From NCBI RefSeq assembly GCF_040802235.1, contig NC_133161.1:148791121-148855120 (forward strand): a stretch of DNA of 64,000 nt, read 5' to 3'. The stretch comes from Manis javanica (taxonomy: Eukaryota; Chordata; Mammalia; Pholidota; Manidae). Of this stretch, positions 1 through 10,699 are shown in pieces. The position numbers were made by a program, and so were the translations under genes. Under the pieces are notes generated by a model, which ran no database searches, was not told where the DNA came from, and saw only the letters and a program-made list of their open reading frames with translations. The stretch's first letter is position 1. Every line of letters begins with the position of its first letter.

Positions 1-411
1 TTCATTATTGATTCAAAGGAGTGCTCTATGTATTTTTATGCCAGTCCTTTGTTAGTTAACATCTGTCGCCTGTGGTTCACTTCAAAGTACTTGCAGATCC
101 CCAGACTATATGGCCATACGAAGATGTGGTCATAATTGTTAAGTTCAAACAGGGCTTAGTGAGTATAGAGTAAGGGAAAACAGTCTTACCCTCCAAACGT
201 GGTCTTTTCACCTGTCTGCTGACACCAGAGTGCAGCCAGCAAGCAGAAGAGGTCAGGAGGTTGAGTGGCAGATCTGGAAAGAGGGGAAGGACGCCAGGCT
301 TTGTTTTATTTCCATTTAAAACAAGTGTTTGGGATCGAATAAGCAATTTTTAAGTCTTGTTTATCCTTCAAGGACATAATAGGAAATAGAATTTTGTCTT
401 TTATTTTGTAG
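1..411 (+). other. ZW10: ZW10 last intron (3' part)
   Basis: Non-coding sequence before the terminal ZW10 exon. It ends in a T-rich tract followed by TTTTGTAG, a normal splice acceptor (AG at 410-411). No exon or recognisable repeat was seen in it. Its identity rests only on the exon that follows. Confidence 0.75.
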
Positions 412-532
412 GTGGGCTAATGGAAAAGGACCCTTGGCAGCTGCGTTCTCTTCCAACGAAGTGAAAGCTTTAATTCGTGCCTTGTTCCAGAACACAGAAA
501 GAAGGGCAGCTGTGCTCGCTAAGATTAAATAG
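412..532 (+). CDS. ZW10: ZW10 terminal coding exon (C-terminal 40 residues, partial gene)
   Basis: This is the last coding exon of ZW10, a subunit of the RZZ (Rod-Zwilch-ZW10) kinetochore complex that recruits dynein and checkpoint proteins. In interphase ZW10 also belongs to the NRZ tether (with NBAS and RINT1) at the ER for Golgi-derived vesicles. After the acceptor AG at 410-411 the exon opens with the last base of a split codon, then reads [12 protein letters not shown] and later [13 protein letters not shown], ending ...AKIK and TAG at 530-532. This matches the C-terminus of mammalian ZW10 as I remember it, with a few substitutions. The frame is intact with no internal stop, so the gene looks functional here. 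The rest of the gene lies outside the window to the left. The family protein is about 780 residues, so only about 5% is visible. Confidence 0.88.
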
Positions 533-1010
533 CTCCGCATTCCTAAGACAACGTGTCGTGCTCATGTGGGTTCCTTTCTTGGCGTGGTCACACCTTTAAA
601 GACCCTGGAGTCCCCTTTTGGCTTTGGCGAGCCATTGTATCATAAAAGTTTGCTCTCTCCTGAGAACGCCTTACCTCCGCCTGCAAGGAGGTTTTGTTGG
701 CCTGGATCTAAAGATGAGCTGTCAAGTGAAGCACCCCAGTTTGTTGACCTTCTAGTCACCCTACCTTGCCTAGAAGCTGTGGGGCAGCGTGGTTTCACTG
801 CTTCCCCGGGCCCTCTGGGAGCCCTACCCGTCATGAACAAGGCCCTGGCCTCGGGTCAAGGAGTCTGGGGGATCCGGCAGACAGGGTTTGGAGCTTGTGA
901 GCAAATGGATCTATTTTGGGGGATAGAAGAACCATATTTAGCCTTGCATGAATTAAGGAGACTTCCTTGAATATTTCTTTCCAATAAATAGTTTTTTCAG
1001 AGTTAAGGGT
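533..1010 (+). other. ZW10: ZW10 3' untranslated region
   Basis: The sequence runs from the ZW10 stop codon to shortly after a canonical polyadenylation signal at 983-988. Its length of roughly 470 nt agrees with the short 3'UTR I recall for mammalian ZW10. The 134-codon open frame at 566-970 inside it has no family resemblance and is a chance ORF. Confidence 0.7.
983..988 (+). terminator. ZW10: AATAAA polyadenylation signal of ZW10
   Basis: A canonical AATAAA in CCAATAAATAG lies about 450 nt after the stop codon. A GT-rich stretch (GGGTGAGTGTCTTTAG) starts about 20 nt further on, the usual layout of a cleavage site near 1003-1012. Confidence 0.7.
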
Positions 1011-2090
1011 GAGTGTCTTTAGTAACATGGGAGCTTTGACAAAAAAGACCCAGAAACTTCCCTGTTTCTATGCCATTCTTTTTATTGCCATTTATGGTCC
1101 TCACAGAGAAGTCACTGCCTTACCCTCCTTCATAACACTGTCAGAATTCCCAGGATTCTTAGAACTTTCAGTGTAAATTTTTGTCACTTCTGCTATTTGA
1201 ACTAACTTCTGTTTTCTTAGTTGGATTTTTTTCCCCCTTTTTAAGCTCCACTGTTTCTGTACGTTACCAAAGGTTTTAAACTGTCACTGTCCTTGAGCGT
1301 GTGTACGTGCACTGATCTGGGCTCACAGCCTGACACCCTTTTGTGGATGCAGGTGACCCTGGCCTGGGCTCAGCTTCCTGGGTTCTGCCTCCTGCAGCTG
1401 CCGGGCGTGTGGGTCCTGCTAAGGCCATCGTGGGCCTCTGCAGGACCCTGGATCACATCGCATGCCGGACACGGCCTCTTGTGAGGAGAGGGTTGACAGT
1501 GTGGTCTCCCTGGACAGCGCTTGCCCCCGCGCCCAGGGACAGACTTCTTCCTCCCGCCTTCACCCTCTCCTTGGTTCTGGCCCAGCCCATGTCATTCCTG
1601 CTGCTTCGTTTTCCTGTTACCTCCTTAGGGGGTCCTAGAAGAATGAACAGGAAAAGACTTTTTTTTACAGCAGAACTCAGCTGTGCTTAATGACAAGCTG
1701 TTTGTCTATACTCAGACATGAGAACGCAGAGAGGTGACTTGCACCAGTGTAAGGTTTTTGAGAACAAAGAAGTCTTTCCTAAGAGAAGAAGAGGCTGTTT
1801 TCACATGAAAAATGAAAAAGTGTCTTTTTGAAAATAGACACAATTTCAGGTAGCATTCTTTCCTCAGCATTGAGAGATTGGGGAACTGAGGACAGAACTG
1901 AAATAATTACACCCCAGGACTATTACACGGTGCACCGGTTTCTTTTCATAGAAGCTATTCCTGGTGACAGGTGCAGCAATTTGGGGCTGGGATTGCTTGT
2001 AACTGGAAAGCACATCCCTCACTCCTTCCCTCCCCACGGTAGCTTTACAGCTCGGAGGCCGCGTGGACTCTGCTCCCAGAGCCGTTTCTC
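1011..2090. other. Intergenic, no gene seen
   Basis: Downstream flank of ZW10. Open frames here (for example 1343-1690 +) show no domain, splice context or codon pattern of a real gene. Confidence 0.6.
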
Positions 2091-2094
2091 TGAT

Positions 2095-2455
2095 AGTTGG
2101 AACACCACGTGTAGGGAAAACGGAAGTTCCGTGGCCAGGACCCTCGCCGGCTTGGTCGGTTGCCCACCGCACACGTGCAGTGCTTGCAGGCGCAGGCTCG
2201 CCCACGTGCGGGCCGCGGGCTGTGACCAAGTACAGAGAGCTGTGCCCGGTGCTCGGGTATGAGGCCGTGATTGCCCTGCGCCCAGACTGCCCCGGAGGCG
2301 GACGGAATTCCCGCGCTCAACCTGCCATGGCCAGAATAAAGTTTGGTGCCAGACCTTCCCCGCAAAGCATCCCATTGTCATTTCTGGTCTCCGAATCCAA
2401 AGTGAGCTTGCCCAGGCGGGGCACCATGGCAGACAGACGGGCACAGTGCATCCTC
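2095..2455 (+). mobile_element. LTR-like repeat, copy 1 (diverged, internally deleted)
   Basis: This segment is a diverged direct repeat of 2680-3120. Shared landmarks in the same order are GTGGCCAGGA, an AGAGCT-TGCCC-GTGCTC block, CCTGCCA followed by an AA(T/C)AAAGTT block, and a TTGTCATTTCT block. It carries AATAAA at 2335-2340 where an LTR polyadenylation signal would sit. It lacks about 150 bp present in the middle of copy 2. The endogenous-retrovirus LTR reading is an inference from TATA/poly(A) spacing; the family is not identified. Confidence 0.5.
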
Positions 2456-2679
2456 CGGGCCAAGGCACTTGGTGGCTGACACGTGGACGTTTGGGTTAAG
2501 GATGAGCCAGTGACGGAGCATGTGGAAGGGGGTCTGGCTGGCAGCTCTCCCGGAGACCCTGGGGGTACTATTCTGATGGGGAACCTGAGTCGGAGTGGGA
2601 CTAGAACCTTCCTCCTTGAGAAAGCGTGTTGATGAGAGGAAGGGAACTGTGAGAGGCTCAACCCATCTAGTGCATCTGG

Positions 2680-3120
2680 GGGCCAACTGGAAGCCTGTGG
2701 ATAAAATGAGAGCTCCTGTGGCCAGGATTCTCATCTGGCCCTGGCTGACTAGCTCACTGCACACCTGTGGGCAATACTTGGCTGTTGACTCTATAAAAGA
2801 GCTCTGCCCAGTGCTCTGGGTGTGACACGGTGGCAGGGCTGCAAGGCTGCAGGAGAGCAGAGCAGAGGCTGGAGTGGTGGCAGCGCCCTGGACAGAAGGC
2901 CCAGAGGATGGCTGTGCGGGCCGAGAGGCCCAGAGGCAGAGACCGGCTTGCTGCGTGCAGACTTGCTCTGAGTGAACAGGATTTTAGTGACTCACCTGCC
3001 ACCGTGGGAACAAAGTTGGGTGTAACCCTTTCACCCCAAGAACATCCTACTGTCATTTCTTTGGTCCACTGATTTGACAGTGAACCTCCTGGGGCTGAAA
3101 CCCACTGGCCAGACACTCCT
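2680..3120 (+). mobile_element. LTR-like repeat, copy 2
   Basis: Second and fuller copy of the repeat at 2095-2455, same orientation, with about 220 bp between them. It has a TATA-like TATAAAA at 2792-2798, followed by the AGAGCTCTGCCCAGTGCTCT block. The poly(A) hexamer is mutated to AACAAA. Two direct copies around a short interior look like a non-autonomous or heavily deleted LTR element. Confidence 0.5.
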
Positions 3121-3864
3121 CTCAAATAACCAGAGCTATACAGGGGGCTTTGAGGAAGTTTGCCTAAGTTTTTGGTAAAAAGGAAATTTTGTTAAGGCAA
3201 GACTTAAAAAAACTTTAATCCATAACATGACTTGGTAGCAGCCCCTGTCACTCTGTGGATCCTGAACTGGTGGCATGTTCCAGGGTCAGCTCTGCACGAG
3301 GACTCCTCTCTGCAGTGGAGATCCTCCAGGTGGCACTCTGCCCAGGCCTGGGGGGTCTCAGGGCCTGGGCTGTGGGGAGAAGCCAAGGAGCCTGTCCGTC
3401 ATACCCGGGGTTTCTATTCTGGCTTGGCCAGCCCAGGAACTGGATCCCCCGGACTCTGAGAGCATCTGTACTCTAAGCTGCACGTGTAGCTGAAGAATCA
3501 CCTGTGAATGGATCAAGTGGTATTTTCCTTGATTAATAGCATTGTTAAAGAACATACATCATCTTCCCACACTTGCAAACACTTCTGCCATCACTTAAGG
3601 CAATGATCCCCAGCCTTTTGTGGGGTTTTATTCTCTTCACCTGATTTCGCTAGCGTTTGTCTATCCCCTGCAAATTCTGGGTGGTGCACACCCACACACG
3701 CACCCCAGGGAATTTGTCATAAGGAAACTGGCCCGAAGAAGTAGTTTGTCCAAGCCCTGCAGTAGTTTGTGCCATGGATGAACAAAGGTGTGTACAGGAG
3801 TGACTTAGCAAGGGACGCAGCTATAAATGCAAAGGGAAATACGAAAAGTATTGGCATGAAGTCT
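3121..3864. other. Intergenic, no gene seen
   Basis: Unique-looking sequence between the LTR-like pair and the left arm of the long inverted repeat. No coding signal. Confidence 0.55.
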
Positions 3865-4075
3865 TTTTAAATTGAGTTTTGATGCTACATTCTTCCTAAT
3901 CATAGAGCTGATTTTGACCATTTGTTTTGGGATAACTTCTTCCTAAATATAGACGTTTTGCTAAAGCCTAAAATTTCCTGAAAGCTACAAAGCTGCAGTT
4001 TAAGTTTTCCAATCATCACATGGTTTAAACAAATACCTCACTTTGTCGTAAGGAGTTTGGTCAAGAATTTTGTGA
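3865..4075 (+). repeat. Long inverted repeat, left arm (211 bp)
   Basis: The reverse complement of this segment recurs at 5775-5985 with the same length and, in my base-by-base comparison, a single mismatch (GCAGTTT here against GCAATTT in the other arm's complement). The match stops abruptly at both ends, and the outer flanks do not share a target-site duplication. The arm sequence is AT-rich, non-coding and not a repeat family I recognise. Confidence 0.95.
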
Positions 4076-4329
4076 TGTCATAACTGGAGAAAGCCTCAGA
4101 AGTCTTAAAGCCAAGTAATGAAATCTTCGCCCAGAAGCTTGGGGGTGGGGGGAGGGCGGTACGCCGCTGAGCTGCGTGTAACTCCTCAGAGAGCACGTGC
4201 CCTTCATTTCTGGTTTAGTGCCAGAGGTGGGGGTGGGAGCAGATGGGTCTCAGCTGCCCCCGCTGCTGAAGGCGCCCTCCCAGGGCCGCAGACGCCTCCC
4301 CGCTCCTTCTCCCTTGGCCCCTGCGCCCA

Positions 4330-4700
4330 TCCCACTTACGTTCATTGGGTGCTAGGCACTGCTGTAGCCCGCTGAGCAGCCCCCATCCCCAAGCAAAAGC
4401 CCCTGTTCCTCTGGTGATTTAAGTTGTAGTGACCTAATGAATGAAACATAAACAAATTAGATAGTATGAAGATTTAAGCGCCGTGGGAAAGACGAATGTC
4501 GGGTGATAAAGGTGAGCTCCAGAGAGAGGGGTGAGCGGCCTTCTGAAGAGGATGCACACCTCCCGCAGGTGAGCGGGCCACGCAGACACCTGGGTGGAGA
4601 ACGCCTAGCAGCGTCCAGCCCTGGCCAAGCCCGGAGGTGGGAGGAGCGTGCCTGGTAGATGCAGGGACAGCGGGCGTGGGGAGAGGGGGGTGGGAAAGGT
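4330..4700 (-). mobile_element. Probable L2-type LINE 3' fragment
   Basis: Read on the - strand, the order of blocks follows the ancient L2 3' region. On the + strand it shows as 'cattgggtgctaggcactg', a 'gaatgaaacataaacaaat' stretch, a 'ggtgataaaggtgag' block and a 'ggaggtgggagg' tail. Strongly diverged; boundaries are approximate. Confidence 0.45.
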
Positions 4701-5370
4701 CAGAGGAGCAAACCGCCTGGCGGTCCCCCAGGCCCCGGGCCCGCCTCCGCGGCATCACCCGGTCGGTCTGCGCCCGCCCCGGCACCGACCCCGGTCGCCG
4801 CCCCCGCCCTGCCCCTGGAAAGCCCGCTGGGTTGTTGAGGCCGCTGCTCACAGCGCATCGTTCAACCCGGGCTCATTCCCGTGAAAAGTCTCGGTTGTGT
4901 TTCTTTGGACCCCTGGTCTTTCTGCATCATTTTTCAGCCTCTGCCTGCAGGAGCGTCAGTCCTTCGGCTGTCCGTCTCCCCTCCTCCCCCTGCCGCGGTT
5001 CCTCCGCTCAGGCCCACCCTGGGTCCACCCCGCTGCCACTCCCCGAACACTGGGCACCCAGTGACACGCACCTCGACGAAGCTGGCAGCCGACACGCCAC
5101 CACTGCCCCTTGGGCCCCCCTTCCCTCTGGCTCCAGGTAACCCAGTCCCACGGCGTCTGGATATTCAAAAGAACCCGGAGAAGACTTTTTTCTTGCTGAT
5201 GGTTTCAAATATTAGGATTTTCCCGCCCTCTTAGAACCAGATCCCCCTGGGTTTTTTTCATGGTGACCCAGCTGCAGCTGGAGCCCGGGACCGGCTCGCT
5301 TTCAGGCAGAGCAGCGCCCTTCCCCAGAGGCCTGCCTGGCGGGGGGGGCCTGCGCGGGCAGCCGAGCAGC
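4625..5370. other. CpG-rich segment (CpG-island-like) in the inverted-repeat spacer
   Basis: This stretch is visibly denser in G+C and CpG than its surroundings, especially 4720-4860 and 5280-5365. No transcription start, exon or open gene could be attached to it. A G-run tract at 4139-4158 just upstream has quadruplex-forming potential. It could be an unmethylated island or simply GC-biased sequence. Confidence 0.45.
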
Positions 5371-5439
5371 TGCTGCCTGGTTCTGCCTCCCTTCTCTGGC
5401 CTTAGAAATGCCGCTTTTAGAGAAGACTGATTGTTTCCA

Positions 5440-5720
5440 TTTGCATGAAGGGTTCCATTTATGCTTGATTAACATGCAGTATGATAAAAATTATGCATAA
5501 CATTACATATGTCAGATTAATTTTATAATAAATTTCATGACCAAGTTCTCCTAAATGCATCGTCTAAACAGTTTGCCACACGTGTATCTACATTATTATT
5601 ACCTACAAGTCAAAAATCAGGACTTCTCGTTCACCAACCATCAGTTTAGTAATCTGTTCTAGGATCTCCTCTAAAATTAACTTCAATTACATTGTTCTGA
5701 AGTAGGAGTAGATCTTTGCC
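5440..5720. promoter_or_regulatory. AT-rich candidate conserved non-coding element
   Basis: This AT-rich, repeat-free stretch sits next to the CpG-rich segment. It contains an octamer-like ATTTGCAT (POU site) and several TTAAT/TAATTTT homeodomain-type cores. The texture resembles vertebrate enhancers, but conservation cannot be judged from one sequence. Confidence 0.25.
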
Positions 5721-5774
5721 CGCTTTTTGAAAATTGGGGCAATTGCTCATCTCGAGGACTAGTTAACATGGTTT

Positions 5775-5985
5775 TCACAAAATTCTTGACCAAACTCCTT
5801 ACGACAAAGTGAGGTATTTGTTTAAACCATGTGATGATTGGAAAACTTAAATTGCAGCTTTGTAGCTTTCAGGAAATTTTAGGCTTTAGCAAAACGTCTA
5901 TATTTAGGAAGAAGTTATCCCAAAACAAATGGTCAAAATCAGCTCTATGATTAGGAAGAATGTAGCATCAAAACTCAATTTAAAA
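5775..5985 (-). repeat. Long inverted repeat, right arm (211 bp)
   Basis: Reverse-complement partner of 3865-4075, 210 of 211 positions identical by eye. The spacer between the arms is 1,699 bp. Confidence 0.95.
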
Positions 5986-7795
5986 TAAACAGCCACAGTT
6001 TATTTTTTATTCTTAAGTCCCATGGAATGTACTAGAACTGGGAACTTATTTGAAACTCAGGTTTTATCTTTCTATCTTCTCACCTACCCTAGGCTTCATC
6101 TTCCTCTCAGCTGCGTCCCGTCCTTTCCAGGTCTCGGGTAATTCTTGGAGGAAAGCATGGAGGCAAAATCACGTCTGAATCGTCAGCTTCCTGTCTTTTT
6201 TTTAAGCGTCGCATCATCACCTCTAAGTTTCTCTCGTTTCTCTCCCTTCACTGGCTGTGGTCCCGCCCTAGCCCCGAACTCCCTTGAAGTCATGGTTTTC
6301 ACAGACATCAGCACACTCTGGGCTTGATCTGCCTGACACTGTTTTTCAAGGACAGGCCATTCTTACGTGTCTGCTTACGAAGGGCCTGTTCGTTTTCCTT
6401 CTTGCCGTTTTGTCGTGTTGCAGCACTCATTGCTGCTTTCCATTTGTGCCACACTCCTGTCCTTCATTGTAGCATGCTACTTAGTCATGTGATCAGACTT
6501 TCAGTTTTGAACCTCCCCCTCTTCTACTCTTAATTCGTAGCATGATGTCTTTCCTCTAAGGTCTCTCTCTGGCCATGAGATCATTTCTGGTGTTTATCTG
6601 TGCTTTTTGAAATATGTTTCCCTGAAGCCAGGGCCCGTGCCTAGACCAGACCATTTTTTCCTTGTCTATTACGAAATTTGCAATTGTCCTCTAACTGATG
6701 TCTCAGATAAAAGTTCCGCTCTTTGCATCTCTGACTTTCTGAAAAGCAATTATTAGTAAGGCAGTTAAAATGAACATTGGACATTATGCTTTTTTAGCAG
6801 AGTGGAACCTGTAGCTGATATGGAAAACTGAAATCTCCTGCAACCCTGTGTCAACTTCTTGTTTATTTAAAAAAAAATCAACCACCTCTCCCACCTGCCT
6901 GAGTGGCACTGTAGTACGTGCATGTGGCATGTGGGTAAAATTGCGATATTTCCATAATCTTTGGCCTGGCATTAGTTCATCTCCGTATCAACAGGTGATT
7001 ACAAGGGTGTGGGGAGCAAGGATATATTGGGACCAGAGAGGTTGGGTGGGGTCCCTTTTGCAGCTGGGTCATAAGAGACACAGGTGAACAGAAGTGGACC
7101 ACTGCTTGTAGGTAACAAACGGGTTTCTCCCACTTTATTTCTCCGTTTGACTGATTTTGGCTTCAAAGGTAATTTGCCCTGGACTGGGAACATAATCCCA
7201 CCCCCAGCCCTGGAGTTACATGGCAGTATCGTTTCTAGTTCTTTTTCTATTTCTCTTTACCCAAGGAACCCCATTGTTTAATGTGCACTTAATCAACATA
7301 AGAGAATTCAACTTGGGGTTCCTGAGAATTTAACTCAATAGAATCTTAACTTTCTAGTTTTTGTCTTTTGTTAATTTTCACCAGCAAAGCAATAAGAAGA
7401 AAAGAGTAGCTCAGTTAGAGGAGAGGCAGACCTATATGACAACTCTGTTTTATAGAGACAAGGTCACAGTCACATTAAGAAAGTGATATTCTCCCATGAG
7501 GCAGAGACACTGACTCTTTCTTACTCAGCACTGACATGTGCTTTCCCTTGGCGTCTGCCGCAGATTGGGAGAATGCTCCGTCTTGGTTCTCTGGTGTTTG
7601 GCATCATCTCATCTTGGCAAAGATTATTAGGAACTGTGGGTGACTATGTGGGGATGAAAGGGGCAGGGATGGAGGAGCAGAAGGGACATGGCTGTGACCC
7701 TTTGGAGGGTCTCTGCAGAGGACGGCTGGTCCTCCCAGACTCGGTAAGGGTGGAAGGGGCAGGGCTGCCAGGGTGAGGGGCCAGCATGCCTGGTG
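5986..7795. other. Intergenic, no gene seen
   Basis: Mixed-composition sequence with no supported exon. T/C-rich stretches around 6070-6540 give several short chance open frames. Confidence 0.55.
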
Positions 7796-7799
7796 GGGC

Positions 7800-8050
7800 C
7801 ACGCCGACCCTGGCTTCATACCCAAGTCTACATTGCTCAGTCCTGTGACCTTGGACGAGTCCTTTATTCTCTCTGGCTCAGAATCTTCATCTATGAAATG
7901 TGGAGAATGACACGGCTGACCTTGTGCGGCTGCTGATACTAATGAGATAATGTACATAGACACACGGCACTGCCTGACGCAGGGCGGCGATCAGACACAG
8001 CCAGTGTTCAGCACTTCAGGTTCAATGCACACAGTCAGCGTTTAATTATG
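7800..8050 (+). mobile_element. MIR SINE fragment
   Basis: Contains the MIR core order: 'cctgtgaccttggacgagtcc', 'ctctggctcagaatcttcatc', 'tgaaatgtggagaatgacac' and 'aatgagataatgtacat'. This is an ancient tRNA-derived SINE found in all mammals. Confidence 0.8.
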
Positions 8051-9190
8051 TGGGCAGATGTCTGACTGAGTTGCAACCCCTTTGAAGGCAGGAATGGCAC
8101 CTACTGCTTTCCTTGCTGTGGAGCTGGGCAGAGTAAGCTAATAAATAATCACAAAGTTATCTGCGGTCAGCCCCACACAGCGTGTGGCAATGTGGCCCAA
8201 ATAAAGAAAAAAGGGGGCCTGGGGTGCGAGCTGGAGCGGCCTTGTAAGCATCCCCTGAGGCCTTTAACAGGAGGAGGGTTTGATTTTGAGTCTCAGGAGA
8301 GCCCCCTCCCTTGGCTGGGTGTGGAACTCACATTTACATCAATGCAGAACAGCCTTTTTGTTCAGTCCGTGTGGTACCTGGAGGCACAGCTTCCTTCTAG
8401 TGCTGGTTTTCAGGGCTCCTGAGCACCCACTGAAGCCCTGACACCGTGTCCCCAGGACGCCAGCACATCCTGCCAGGCTCCTGGACCAGTGCGGATCAAA
8501 CCACTGGAGTTCGGCGTGTTTGACACTGGAATTCTCTGAAAGCCGGTCTTCAGCTCTGGCAGGGTAGCTTTTAAGGACAGACGGCCAGACGGCCAGTTCC
8601 CCAGCACCTCTGGGCAAGCAGGGCTTTCCTCTACGACTTTATCATGATTGCTACTGGAAGTGGCTTTCTACTTGCTTTTATTATGATGATGATTATTTTT
8701 GGGTAGAGGTGGGAGGATTTAAGTAACAGGACTTTTTTTTTTTTCTAACCAGGCAATCAAAAGGGCAAATAAGGGTGCAGTCTTTCCTCCAAGTCTGTAA
8801 GGCCGTCTCCATGTGAGCAGGACGCTAAGGCCCCAGGGGCTGCAGAAGGACCGTCCCCTTCTGTTCTCAGTGTGGCAGGAGAAATGAAGGAGGGGTACTG
8901 TGAGCACAGAGCCGAAGCATCTCGTCAGAGAGACAGAAAGAGCGAGTGCGCGAGAAGTTCAACGGGGCAGGAAGACTGAGAAGGGAAGCGTCCATCCTAA
9001 TGTTCACAGAGCCCTGCAGAAGGTGTGGTGATGTTAGATTAATGTGCTCTTGGTGGTTAATTCACAAAAGTGGCTGGTGTTTTTTATCATCAGCATTTGG
9101 TAGGTGGTCTCATTGGCGACCGAGCCTAGTTGCTGAGGGGGCCACTTGCGCCTCGGATCTGTATAAGCCAAAGACTGTATGTTTTCACAT
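8051..9190. other. Intergenic, no gene seen
   Basis: A short L2-like 3' remnant may lie at 8070-8150. The rest has no recognisable feature apart from a T13 run near 8730. Confidence 0.5.
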
Positions 9191-9194
9191 TTCA

Positions 9195-9330
9195 TCCTAA
9201 AACCACTCCTTTGAGGAAGATACTGTTGTCCTATTTCACAGATGAGGAATGAAGGCACAGAGAGGTTAAGTGCCTTGTCAGAGGGCACACAGTAGGTGGC
9301 ACAAAGTCAAGGTGGCACCCAGGCTGGTGT
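9195..9330 (-). mobile_element. MIR SINE fragment, reverse orientation
   Basis: Shows the reverse-strand MIR signature: 'cctatttcacagatgagga', 'cacagagaggttaagtgcc', then 'gggcacacagtaggtggca'. Confidence 0.75.
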
Positions 9331-9410
9331 GAGCCCAGAGCTGGGGCTCCATGCTCTCATGAGAAGGGCTTTGCACCCAGGGGCCTTTCTGCCCCCCACA
9401 TGCCCGGAGG

Positions 9411-9770
9411 TGTTAGCTGGCCAGGCCTGCTGTAAGAAAGTGCCGGTGACTGGGGGCCTACGCAACAACAGAAATGTGTGGCCCCTCAGCTCTGGAGTCT
9501 GGAAACCCCCAGTCAAGGTGCTGGGACTCTGAGGGCCAGGACCTGCCCCGGGAGTTCCCTGCTGGCTTACAGGCGGCCGTCTTCTCTCTGTCCCTCTTCA
9601 CAGCACCCTCGCTCTGAGTACATCCCTGGCCAGATTTCTCCCTTTGTCAAGGACTCCAGTCATACTGGATTACTGTCTATCCCAGTGACTTTCTTTTGAG
9701 TTGAACTTCTTCCAACTTTGTACAGACCCTGTTTCCAAAGCACGTCACATTCTGAGGTCCTGGAGGTACA
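9411..9770 (-). mobile_element. MLT1-type MaLR LTR, reverse orientation
   Basis: Begins with TGTTAGCTGGCCAGGCCTGC, a degenerate form of the MLT1 complement end. It then carries 'cagctctggagtctgg', 'cttacaggcggccgtcttct' and 'actccagtcatactggatta', all in the order expected for an inverted MLT1 LTR. Old and diverged. Confidence 0.75.
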
Positions 9771-10475
9771 GATCTGTCTGACACTGTGAGGGGCCCCCAA
9801 GTCCACCCACAGTGGCAGGCAGATCTGCTGGACTCATGCCCTGGCACGTGTGCTTCAGATGCTCTGTTTGCAGCAAGGGGACTTTTTCTAGTTGCCCATT
9901 ATTGTCTTTGTCCATTTTATTTAATCTGATGACTATCAGCCATGAACCCGGCTCCCTCCCAAGCAGATCTGCCCGCAGGAGTGAGTTTTGGGTCAGTCAC
10001 GAGTTTGCGGGCTCCAACCGAATCAGCCAGGCCACCGACAGCGGTGGAACTGGCTCAGGCGGGCAGGATGAGCTCCTGGGGGCTCCAGGCATCCCTCCTG
10101 CAGCCCCAGGTCTGACGGTCTTGCTCCTGTTGCAGCAGGGAACGCGAGTGAAGCCGATGTGGCTTTGGGATTTTCCACCCTGCATGTGCCTTTTAAAATT
10201 AAACGTGAACCAGAGTAAAAGTCAAGGCCCTGGAATCTCATTCTGCCCTTTGCTCATCTTGCCATGTATGGTCGGTTCTCTCTCACAACTTAAGAGGGTC
10301 CTGAAAACCCCCTTCATTTAAAAGCATTCATGGCCTGATAGGGGGTTTGTCAATGGCTCCCAGACCACTCCTGTTCCCCAGCCTAAGTCCAGTCCCAGGC
10401 CTCCCTCTCCCTCCAAGGGACGCTGACGTGTCCGTCTCTCTCCCTGGCTTCCCAGGTCTGTGGAAGGCAGCCCTG
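9771..10475. other. Intergenic, no gene seen
   Basis: No supported feature. The open frames at 9812-10321 do not resemble any family. Confidence 0.55.
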
Positions 10476-10479
10476 TGGA

Positions 10480-10695
10480 GGTGGAGAGAGCCGGACTTGA
10501 AACCAGGACACTGGGCTTTCTTTTTTGCCCCATCCCTTGGGTCACAAGGGTGAACCTGGGTGAGCCATTTAGCAGCTCCCCTCCCCATGTGGTCATTTAT
10601 CCAACGGAGACGAAAGTCCCTGCCTCGCCTGCCTTCCAGGCGCTCGTGACGGCAGAGAGGGGCTCAGAGGAGCTGATGCCAACACAAAGCAAGCT
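10480..10695 (+). mobile_element. MIR SINE fragment
   Basis: Has a MIR-like run: 'gagccggacttgaaaccagg', 'gggtgagccatttagcagc', 'catgtggtcatttatccaac', then 'gctcgtgacggcagagag'. Diverged; boundaries approximate. Confidence 0.55.
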
Positions 10696-10699
10696 CTGA

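Noticed and set aside
566-970. 134-codon frame downstream of ZW10
   Set aside because: It lies entirely in the ZW10 3'UTR and has no family resemblance.
3865-5985. DNA transposon with 211-bp terminal inverted repeats
   Set aside because: No target-site duplication, no transposase, and sequence ends without typical terminal motifs. An inverted duplication fits better.
9815-9835. CAGATCTGCTGGA resembles the TMPRSS5 SRCR segment in + orientation
   Set aside because: Only 13 bases match, with unrelated flanks next to an MLT1 LTR.
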